64,000 bases of DNA from Corythucha ciliata (lineage: Eukaryota; Arthropoda; Insecta; Hemiptera; Tingidae), in NCBI GenBank assembly GCA_038030265.1, contig CM075942.1, positions 45,908,751-45,972,750 of the forward strand, in the 5' to 3' direction. Shown in pieces: positions 22,361-34,300 of this stretch. Under the pieces are notes generated by a model. That model worked only from the letters and a program-made list of their open reading frames with translations. It made no database searches and was not told the DNA's origin. Numbering within the stretch: position 1 is the stretch's first letter; each line of letters starts with the position of its first letter. Both the position numbers and the translations under genes were made by a program.

Positions 22361-25300
22361 ATGGACGGATATTCTTCGTATCAGAACGGAGCTGAAAAAA
22401 AGGACTTCAACCAGTTGGCTGTCTCTATAGGCTCTAACGTCCAGAAAATATCTCAAAATGGTGAGTAATTCATCTTTCATCAAATTGTGTAAATGACGCA
22501 GTACTCAAGTACTTCCAATTCGATTAGTCCCGTAGAAGCGTATGGTTATGTAAGTTGCCTGGTACTCTTACCACAACCCAAAAAATCAAAGAACTTGATC
22601 CTCTTATATTCAAGTCTCGTTCTACAGATCGTTCAAACGCTCGTTTACCAGTATTCTTTTATTTTTCACTCGAAGCGGGTGGAGTAACGGCGTAGATGTT
22701 TTTTTGTACAATTTTTTCATAGGAAGTGCAAGGTTGATGATTGCACAGTCTTTTTGTGGGATTATTGGCACCTTCAGACGTCTGCGTGATTCTTTTGGTG
22801 GTGCAGGGCGTCCAGTGTCGGCGGAACCATCACCCATCCCATAAGAGTCTATGTCACTAGCGCTAAAACATCATCAAAACCATCTCCCAAATCCCATCGA
22901 GGGAGGTCACATTCCCAAATTTTAGGGTCATTATCTGAAAAATGCCTACTGGCCTGAGACGGACGTGATTTATGAGTTCCCGAATCACGCTCAACCAAGA
23001 AAGGCGGGCGGTTCCAGCCTGATACGCAACAGAGTAGCCGCCAGTGGATATGGTGGTGACCAGAAGTCCTATTTTTCAGGAACGTTCGGGCGAAAGGTCG
23101 AAATTGTTGTTTTTTGTCCTCATTTTCGGTCCGAAACATATAGGCAATGTCCTATTGTTTCGTGGGTCTTATTCTTCTTAACCCCAACATCTTACATGCT
23201 CACCCTTGAATCAAGTCACGGCGGCGCTTAGCCACAACGTCCTCAGTAGTCAGTACTCAAGGTTCTTATCACCCCTGGTGAGCCGAGCCAAGATCTTCTA
23301 GACGTTCTTATTCTGAACGGTCGGGGAAAAAGGCCGCAAGTAGGATCCAAGGACGCCGAATAAGAAATAACATTATCCCGCCATAGCAACCGCTTTTTGC
23401 GGCAATTTCACACGGCATTGGAATACAGCCCCAGGCCGGAGTGCTCCCGCTGTGACGACACGGAAAGAGACCAAACTTCCTTTAATAATGATAATAATAA
23501 TATTTATTTCCCTTTCAACATAATAAAATAATTATGAATAGGGTCGTCGCATGTTTTTCATTTAAAGATGCAGCAGCTCAATCAATGAATACGGCATCTT
23601 CTGAATTAAATGCCTTTTGAATGACTTCAAGTTATCGATCCCGTTTTCAGCTTTGAATATTGCCGGAATCTGATGGTACAGCTGTAGTCCTCTGACATTC
23701 AGGTCTATCTGAGACTTATTAATTCGCATAAAGCTTATAGACCAGTCAATATAGGCCCAAAAATCGGGGTAAATCGCAAACATGTATGTAATTAATTGAT
23801 TTTTTTGTTGCGTGTTGTTAGGACCAATGAGAGCAGTTATTACTCAAGTTGGCAACCCTCAAAACCTTGTGCTTAACTCATGGCACTCGAAAAACTAAGA
23901 AATGTCATCACTTTTTCTGGTTTTTTAAACAAAAATACCAGAAGAAAGAATTTTTCGAGCATGACCGCAGTGTACATTGTTAAAGCCAACTAAATTTGCT
24001 ACAATTTAAGCCATGCCCGAGCATCCTGGGTCTTTTAGTACAGGAAATACAGGCAATCAACAAAATACCTAATCTCGCCAAAAAGCGAGATTATATTGGT
24101 AGGGTAATTTTTCAAGAGCCGTAGCACTCAAATACACGGTGATTGGTACTTGGTTGAACAAAATGAGAGGGATGATTGTACACCCAAAATGCAACAAAAA
24201 ATTGCCTATGACCTAAGGTCAGATTTCCATTCCTAGTTCAGATAATCAATTTGTTGTTTTTTAGCACATCACGGGTTTTCGCAAAGAAAACATCTGTAAC
24301 ATGGGAAGTAAGCGTCCTAGGTTAAATCCAACGACACCACTGAAAAGAGCACTCTTTTTTTTGTGTGAGTAAAGACATTTTGTCTAATGATAGCGAATGA
24401 TTCTTGGAGTAAACTGGGAAAATATCAGGATATTTTTAAAAATGTCAGTTTTTGACAACTGTTCAAAGCTAGACTACATTAGCCATGGTGCTCCCAGCAC
24501 CTGGCAAGTTTCTCTAAAACTGTATGAAGTAACTTAGTTTAACACTTCATGCTTATTTTACTCCTGTCCTTCGCAATTTTTTGATAAAAATCCATTGTTA
24601 TACCAAAAAATGAGGCAATTAGGCCCATTTTGAGTGCCTACAAGAAGATCAAGAGCCATTCTCAAAACTTTTTTTTTCAGCTTAATTCACTTTTCCTATG
24701 CTAATCTATGAGGAAAGACAAATAAAAGTGGAATAACCTGAAAAAAATTTCTTGAAATAGCTTTCGTATTGTACCGATGTGCTACTTCATTATTACAATA
24801 AAAGAACGACATATGGGAAAATAAAAACAATTAATCAGTTCCGTTTTGGAATTTGATGCGAGTGTGGATTTCAAAAAGAGCTCGACCACGGAGTACTCGC
24901 TGTGCACTAAACATATCGTCGTGATAAAAAAGAAATTTCAATACAACAACTACGGCGCGTGAAACAACAGAATTCTTCTCAACACATCGAAGAAATCATT
25001 AATATCTACGGATAAGTCGACACTTCGAAGTTCAACCCCTTTCTTCACATCCTTCACGTCTCGATGACCGAAGACCGGATTTTTATGAAAGAAAGTTTTC
25101 CGCCATTTTAAAAAAAATATAAAATAATTACAAATTAACATTAATTTCCCTTTCAGCTTTTTTTTATAACATCAAATTACTTATATACACCGGAAACGAT
25201 ACATTGGCGCCCGACCGAGTCACTCGAATCCTAAATAAAGATAATACCAAGGATGATGCTTCGCAGTAAAAGAAATGTCGAACAAACAACGACCCAGACA

Positions 25301-28300
25301 CAAACTACTGACAACTTTGATGAGATTATACAAGGTAAAACACGCGAAATACTTACCGATTTTATAGCTCAATTTGTAGAACAACAATCATTCGAAAAAC
25401 AAAACCTACTCGATACTCTTGCACAACAACAGTTACGAAACAAACAGGATATCTTGGAAATGATCAGGAAGGACAAAGAAATACAACAACACAAACACCA
25501 ACAGCTAAACACAATGAAATACCTCACTGAAACAGCTCAAAACACTAACGACTTTATCTTAAAACACGTAAATTCTTGTGAAAACATATTTAAATCATTA
25601 CAATGTGAGTTGAAGAAATTACAGGAAGAGCAACACAAATTAAAAATGCTCGTGAATAAGATGGTTGTCGAAACTGACAATTTCAGAGAAATTGTTGATT
25701 ATGAATTTAATGATTTGTCTAAAAAAATGAATCAACAATCCCTTGTATTCGATAGAGTTAACAGAGAAATATCAACTTCCAAAGAACTTGATAAAAAAAT
25801 TCAAGTTATAAGGGATAGTATTGGAGACTTAAAAAAAGATATCTCACACCTTCAACAACGGAAAACTAGAATGAATGATAACCCTAGTTCTCAAATTCGA
25901 CTTACCCCTCAATTTCAAAACAAAGACAACTATAATAACAAATCCTTTCACCCTATCGACAATAGACCGTTATATTTCTCTGATTTTAGAAAACAAAAAC
26001 CTATACAATTTTTGGAGTCGTTAAAAAATAAGCATAAGTACTTTTCCGATTTTCCTATCAAAGAGTTTCTTGCCCCACATTTATCAGGAGAAGCCCAGGT
26101 TTGGTTTCTAAGACACCAAAATTCCATTTTAAATTTTGATGACTTTGAAGTAAAATTCAAAAATGAATTTGTAAATGACAATTATCACTGTTTCGTGACT
26201 CAACTTCTGTACAACGGAAGATACAATTATACGTTTAACACACCTCCTGATCTTTACATCGCCAACTTATTAGTGAGATTAGATGAAATCAATTTAAAAA
26301 TTCCCGAGTTTAGTCTTTTGAGAACACTCGCGTCCCACTTTGGTCAAGAAATTTACCATCATGTTATTGTGAAGGATTATCAAACAATCGATGAGTTAGT
26401 CCAACACTTGAAGGATAGACATCGAAACCGGTTACTTACTCGGAATGATTCTAACTTTAACCAAAATAAAAATGCTTTTAACTCACCAAATAACCAATCT
26501 AAAAATAACAAAAGTTCGAATTACAATAGTAGGTATAAAGATCAAAATAGAAATATTCACAAGATTCAAATTAATAAGGACATTAAAATTCACAGTAAGG
26601 ATGGTGCATGTGACATCAAAGGGAATGAGGGTAATATGTTCGATCCTAATGATTACTGTGAAGAAAATATGTCAAAAAACTAATTATTTGCGAGACAGCC
26701 AAAAGTAGAAACGTGTTCAATGTAATCAACTCTGACATTTTAACCGAGGAGTTTGATGAAAATCCAGTAACTCCATTAGATCTACAATGCCCTTACGTCC
26801 ACATTACCTTTAATGATTTGTCTGTAAAAGCATTGGTCGATAGCGGCTCACAGATAAGCGCTATGAATTTCGAATATTTTAAAAAATATATTGAGCCAAA
26901 AATGTCGTTTAAAAGCCTGCCCATGTCCAAAACTAATATAATGGGGGCTGTCTCGCAAAAACCCATAACAGCCAGCAAACAGATTTTGATAAATGCTTCC
27001 ATAGGGTCTATAACACTACCAATAATTTTTATATTAATACCAAATTTAAATAATTGTATAATCTTGGGAGTTGACACCCTAAATTTATACAAAGCCAAAA
27101 TTGATTGTTCGAAACATTCTTTGTCTTTTACGTACAATGGTACTGAAATAGAAATTCCTACTTCTGAAGTGAGTAACTCTTTAATGTTGAAACCAATCAT
27201 GCTTGAAATATCTAATGATAAAATTAATGGATACAACCACACACTCAAAGTAAAAAAAAATAACAATAACTCTAAACGTCAATTATTATATTCACAAATA
27301 TCTCAAATAGCGGATACTTTGAGTCACGTCTCCCCAAATGTACTTGATCAACTTAAACAAATTCTCATTAAATTTTCGAACGTTTTTCGGGATGAAATAG
27401 GACTAATGAGAGGATATACACATGAGATTATTGTAACAGATAATACTCCATACAAACTTCCGTGTTATCCAATAAAACCTTCCCTCCTCCCGTTAGCCAG
27501 AAAGGAGATATTCACATGGCTCGACGAAGGAATAATAGAACGTTCGAACAGCCCGTTTTTAAACCCAATAATATTCATTCCAAAAAAGGACCAAACTGTG
27601 AGACCTTGTTTGGATGCCAGATTTTTGAACAATCGAACCGTGCCTGAATATGATTCGCCACCAAAAATTGATGAAATTTTTAAAGAGTTGGGCGGTTGTT
27701 CTTATTTTTCGGCAATTGATCTTCGATCTAGTTTCCTTCAGGTCCCTTTGCATCCTAAATCACGTCCCTACACGGCGTTTAAATTTGAAGGGATCGTTTA
27801 TCATTTTACCCGGGTTCCATTTGGTTTAAAAAATAGCCTTCCGAGCTTGATAAAAAGTTTATCCCTTGTCATTACACCAGATTATTCGAAATTTCTAAAA
27901 ATGTATGTTGACGACGTAACCGTGGCGTCTCGTACTGTATCCGATCACTTAAAACATATTGAATTGTTACTTGAAAGATGTCAAACTCATAATGTAACAT
28001 TAAAATTGAGTAAGTGCCATTTTTTTAAAGAAAGGATGAATATGCTGGGTTTCATAATATCTCGAGATGGCATATTCAAGGACAGTTCAAAATTGAAAGC
28101 AATTCAAGATTTTCCAGAGCCATGTAGTGTTAAAAATCTAAAATCTTTTCTCGGTTTAATTGGGTACTATTCACGATTTACATCAAAATTATCTAAATTA
28201 GCGCTGCCATTGTTTGATTTGTTGAAATCTAACAGGAAATGGACATGGAATGATATTCATAGAAATGCATTCGCTGAACTAAAACTCGAACTTTGTAAAG

Positions 28301-31300
28301 AGATATCGTTATCTTTTCCCGATTTTCATAAACCATTTTTTTTAGAATGTGACAGTTCAGAGTTTGCAGCAGGTGGTCACTTATTTCAATATGACAACAA
28401 TATGAGCGTTAAATCCTTAGGTTTCATGAGTAAGACGTTTACGCAGACCGAACGAAATTATACCACTACTGAAAAAGAGTTACTTGCAATAATTTTGGCC
28501 ATAAGAAAATTTCACGATATTATAGCAGGATATGAGATTATCGTAAAAACTGATCATCAAGCAATCGTATTCCTTAATAATTGCAAAAATCCTACTCAGC
28601 GACTGCGACGTTGGATGATTTTCCTTCAATCGTTCAATTTAAGACTTGAACACATTCATGGAAAAAATAATATAATTGCTGACGTTTTGAGTCGAAATCC
28701 ACCCGAAAAAGAATACAATATTCCGACAAATAAAAATATGTATTTCCACATCCATTCCCTAAATTCAAAATTATATACATCCTTGTTGAAAGACTTGTCC
28801 AGAGAACAAAACAAAGATGAATATCTAAAAAAAAAAGTTGTAACAAGTCATGCTCATTTCGTTCGACATGATAACTTAGTTTTCAAAAAAGGTAATGATG
28901 GTAAATACAAAATCTGCATACCTTCATCCCTTATTACCCAACTCGTTAAATTATTACATGAAAGTTTTTGTCACGTGGGCACCTTGAAATGTTTTAAACT
29001 ATTTTCTGAGGACTATAGTGGATACAAAGTAAAGTCAGTAATAAAATCAGTAATAAAAAATTGCAGCACATGTCAATTTAAAAAGAGATCACCTATTTCA
29101 TCACATCAGTATGAAACAATCAAATGTATTAAGACATGGCACACTCTTTCACTAGATCACATTGGTCCACTGCCCATGTCGAAATTCGGAAACAAGTACA
29201 TTTTAACGTGTGTAGATAATTTTTCGAAATTTGTGGTACTTTATCCTTGCAAAACCACACAATCTAGTGAAACAATACAAAAAGTTAAAGAATTATTCCG
29301 AGTATATGGAAAACCAAATTGCTTACTAACTGACAACGGTCCTTCATTTCGTTCGAAATCTTGGGACGCATTCGTTAAAAAGGAAAATGTTACACACACA
29401 CTCACAGCAATTCATAGACCCCAATCTAATATTTCAGAAAGAGTCAACCGCGAAATTATGTCATATTTGAGAATTTTATTAAATAAAAAACATTCGGCAT
29501 GGTTTACACTTCTTCCAATTATTCAATCCACGATCAATGAAACGTATCACGACACTATTCAATGCACTCCCCATGAAGTGAAATTTAATGAGCTCCCACA
29601 TCGTCCATGGCATTCATATACGTCACACCAAAATCACAAAGAAACAAGAAAACTAACACGTGAACAACTTAATTACATAATTTACCTACGAATTAAACAC
29701 AACAGAGAAAAAATAGCACAGAAATTAAACAAATTACAAAAACATAGACATCGACGATTCAGAGTAGGGGACTTGGTTCTAATTTATAAAGATAGAACTA
29801 GTTCGAAACAATTGAAGATTTCTTCCAAATTACTGCCCATTTATGAAGGACCTTTCCGAGTACATGAAAAACTTGGTAAACACACTTACGTACTGACTGA
29901 CAGTAACAACCACGACAAGAGGAGAGGAATTTTTCATGTTACGTCGATGAAACCGTTTTACCCACCTTCGATGACTACTCGGTAATCAATTTATTGTTTA
30001 CAACTTATCACAAGTCTATCTTTATTGATCTTATTTATCAATCAAACTATTCCATCACATCGGATATTCGGTATGATTGAATAGAATTATTTTTTAGTTG
30101 AAAGGGCATATATATATATATTTCAATTCACATTGCATTATTTCCCCTTATTTATTTTATTGTTGCATTTATTAAAAAAAAAAACTTTCTTTCGACGTCT
30201 CCATCAAGATTTTTTTTTTCTTTCGGAGGAGGGGGTTATGTACCGATGTGCTACTTCATTATTACAATAAAAGAACGACATATGGGAAAATAAAAACAAT
30301 TAATCAGTTCCGTTTTGGAATTTGATGCGAGTGTGGATTTCAAAAAGAGCTCGACCACGGAGTACTCGCTGTGCACTAAACATATCGTCGTGATAAAAAA
30401 GAAATTTCAATACAACAACTACGGCGCGTGAAACAACAGAATTCTTCTCAACACATCGAAGAAATCATTAATATCTACGGATAAGTCGACACTTCGAAGT
30501 TCAACCCCTTTCTTCACATCCTTCACGTCTCGATGACCGAAGACCGGATTTTTATGAAAGAAAGTTTTCCGCCATTTTAAAAAAAATATAAAATAATTAC
30601 AAATTAACATTAATTTCCCTTTCAGCTTTTTTTTATAACATCAAATTACTTATATACACCGGAAACGATACAGTATCTTCTTTTAGGCACTCAAAATGGG
30701 CCTAATTGCCTTATTTTTTGGTATAATAATGGATTTTTCTCAAAACATTGCGAAGGACAGGAGTAAAATAAGCATGAAGTATTGAACCAAGTTACTTCAT
30801 ACAGTTTTAGAGGAATTTACCGGGCGCTAGGAGCACCATGGCTAATGTAGTCTAGCTTTGAACAGTTGTCAAAAACTGACATTTCTTAAAATATCCTGAT
30901 ATTTTCCCAGTTTACTCCAAGAATCTTTCGCTAACTTTGGACAAAATGTCCTTACTCACACAGAAAAAAGTGTGCTCTTTTCATTGGTATCGTTGGATTT
31001 AACCTAGGACGCATGCTTCCCAAGTTACAGCTGTTTTTGTTGCGAAAACCAGTGATGTGCCGAAAAAAGGGAAAAAATCTATTATCTCGACTAGGAAAGG
31101 AAATCGGACCCTAGGTCATGAGACAATTTTTGTTGCATTTTGGATGTTTAATCACCCCTATTATTTTGCTCAACCAAGTACTACCAGTCACCCTGTCCTA
31201 TAGAATATCTACGCGAAAATAAATTTTAGGCAATAGCGTCAGATTCAAATTGAGCAATTGCCTAAGAATTATTCTCGCGTGGATATTCTGTAGGAACATT

Positions 31301-34300
31301 ATGTTTGAGTGCTACGGGTCTTGAAAAATAACCCTATCAATAAAATCTCACTTTTTGGCCATATTACCCATTTCTTGATTGGCTGTATCTCCGAAAATAA
31401 CAAACGTAGGACGCTCGGACTGGGCTTAAATTGTAGCAAATTTAGTTGGCTTCAACAATGTATACTGTGGTCATGCCCGAAAAACGCTTTCTTCTGGTAT
31501 TTTTGTTTAACAACCTAAAAAATTGATGGAACTTCGTGGTTTTTCGAGTGCCATGAGTTGAGCACAAGGATTTGAAGGTTGCAAACTTGAGTATAAACTA
31601 CTCTCATTGGCCCTAACAATGTGCAAAAGAAGAAACAATTACATGCATATTTGCGATGTTTGATGTTTATATTGACTGGCCTATTAAGTTTTCGCGTAAA
31701 GCCGGTTGTGCAGCAGATCTTGCCTTATTAGCCATGCCTTTTCTCGATGGTAATTCTTCCGTCTGATAAACTGCTGTTGAGCACCTTCAAACATTCGCAT
31801 GCGTAAGTAGCGTACAATGTAGGAATGCCCAACTCAGAAAATACGTCTCTACGGGAGTCACGAGGTTTCAGTTGTGCTATGATCCTCACAGCTCTTTTCT
31901 GTTTAAATAATGTCCGAGTCCCACGAACACCTCCCCAGACAGCAATACCATACTTGAGTACGGAATGGAAACATCCAAAGTAGACCATTCTCAGGGCCTC
32001 TTTTGATACGCTTAACTTAAGTTTTCGTAGCATGAAAGTTACCCACGCCAGTCTTTTCGAGAGTTCCTCAAAGTGCTTTTTGAACGTGAGTTTGGAATCC
32101 AGCTGAATTCCCATAAATTTTACAGCATTGATCTCAAATTCTGGGAAATTACGTGGGGAGAACATGATGCGGGAAGTCTTTGCGTCGTTCAGTTCTAAAT
32201 CTAAATCATTTGCGTCAAACCAATACTTAGCTCTCGCAACTGATGCTGTAGACGACGTAATGGTGGTTTCATAATCCCGCGAGCACGTGAGAAGGGATGT
32301 GTCGTCGACATATCTGAGTGGTACACAGTCGGAACAGCAAGATTAAAAATCGTTAGTCAGTATTATAAAGAGAGTGGGACCAAGAATTGAGCCCTGTCTT
32401 CACTGGCTTCAAGGTCGAATTCTGGTGTAAATCTAGAGAGACGTACTGAAGTCTGTTGCTGAGGAAGGACTTCATTAAGTCATGAACCCTCCCGCTAATA
32501 ATAATAAAGCTTAAACCCTCCCGCTAATAAGATAGGGTCTTAAACGAAAGATTAGAAATGGCTCGTTCCCCTCTCCTAAATTCGTTATCGCTTATAAACG
32601 CGGCTAGACCGGTGAAAGCCCACGTAGCATTCAGTTAATGACAACCACTGTGTGGAAATACATATATTTTACTAACGACAAGGGCTTCCCTTTAAAGAAC
32701 GTAGGCATTCAATTATTTATTAACTTATTTATTTATTTATTACTTATTTATTTTCGTACGTTACTTATTGATTAAAATTAAACTGTCGCAGCATCCCTGA
32801 AGATGACTATTAATAGTTGAAAACCGGTTCGGAAAAATAAACACTGTGAACGAGACGTTTTCTTTAATCCAACCAACTCCTGCCTCCCGCTAATGCCAGA
32901 TCTAACCAGTTTCTGGAGGATTATCCGATGATCCGCTCTATCGAATGCCTCGCTGAGGTCCAGAAAGACACCGTCAGCAATCCCTTGCGCCTCAAATGAT
33001 TGCACAATTTTAGACGTCAGTGCTTGAATAGCGTTCAGCGTCGATTTTCCTGAGCGATATCCGAGCTGATTTGGTAAGAATAGACCGAAACTTTCAAAAT
33101 ATTCAGTGAGCTGCCTATTAGCAAAATATTCAACAACCTTGGATAACACTGATACGACCGACACGAGCCTGTAGTTGCCCAAATCGTCCTTCTTTCCCTT
33201 CTTGTGAACTGGCATAACCTTGGCTATTTTAAGGGAATTAGGAAAGTAGCCGGTTGCCAAACTCGCATTTAACAGAACGTAATGCGGTTCCAGTATAAAC
33301 GAAATAATTTCTTTGAAAAGATTCGAGGACATCCCATAATAATCCCGAGCATTTGAGGACTTCGGACCCCTAACGAAGGTAAGTATCTCCTCCCGTTAAA
33401 CGTGCCCAAATTAAAAAATTCCCCGAGGATCCTCGCTGGTCCCCTTCATAGCCGATGATTTAGCAGCTGATGAATTATTTGCGACTGGGACCGAAATTGC
33501 TCACTAAACTGCTCTGCTGTGAACTCCCAAGACGAGTCAACCCGCCGTGCCGCTTCTATTTCTTGTTTTACAACGTCCCAGGTGGCTTGAAACTTATTCC
33601 CCGAGCTGGAAATTCTGAGCTGGTAGGCCTTCTTAGCATGTGCCAACTTATTGATGTAGCTTTTTTTAACCTCCTTATAAATTTTGCCGATTAATCTCGG
33701 ACGGTGAACCTTTATTGATACAGTAGCAGAGGTCCACTTGCGTCTTCAGTTAACTAAGTTCCACACTGAATACCAGGGATTTTTCCTCGACTGACCGTGG
33801 TGATTGAACCGAATTTTTAAAAGAGGAAAACTTCATTCAACGAGATTTTTTAGTAGAGTCAGAAAGGAATGGCAACTACAACTCCAAGTCATGAACAAGT
33901 ATGCTAGCCCAGTTTTGCTCCCGCAAACTGGAGATTATGGAACGTGATGGGGAAGTGCTAGTTTTTATTTGTTTTTCACTGGTTTCAGCAGCTAAAATCT
34001 TTTATGTTTTTTTTCTTTTTGCTGTACATGGTAAACACCAGGGTGCCAGGACATGCTGGCATCCCAGGGAATGAGAGAGCGGATGAGTTAGCCAGGCGAG
34101 GGGCCACGACAGAGTATATCGGCCCTGAGCCCGCAGTAGGCGTGGCTAGGGATACAGGAACAGGCGAAATTCGGAAATGGGCGAGGAGAGAGGCCCAGGC
34201 TGTTTGGGCGGCAGAGGCCCATTGTAGACAGGCAAAAGAGGGGATAAAGAAATACGAGGACAAAACAACGAAGTGGTTGTTGGGGTTGGGAAGGCTACAA

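Larger units (their letters stand above)
24770..30672 (+). mobile_element. Complete Ty3/Gypsy LTR retrotransposon
   Basis: LTRs at 24770-25203 and 30239-30672 (434 bp each) start TGTACC, end GATACA and appear identical, so the insertion is very recent. The target duplication is GTAT (24766-24769 and 30673-30676). A primer-binding site beginning TGGCGCCCGA follows the 5' LTR at once and resembles a tRNA-Lys complement. A purine tract GGAGGAGGGGG lies just before the 3' LTR. Gag and Pol frames are open and there is no env-like frame between pol and the 3' LTR. The element lies near the loop of inverted repeat C, inside syntaxin intron 1, in the same orientation as the gene. Confidence 0.97.

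Noticed and set aside
24950..25141. 63-codon minus-strand frame, repeated at 30419-30610
   Set aside because: It lies wholly inside the two LTRs of the Gypsy element, has no recognisable content and exists twice only because the LTRs match.
29986..30238. Possible env gene after Gypsy pol
   Set aside because: Only 253 bp separate pol from the 3' LTR and they hold no long frame, signal peptide or membrane segment.
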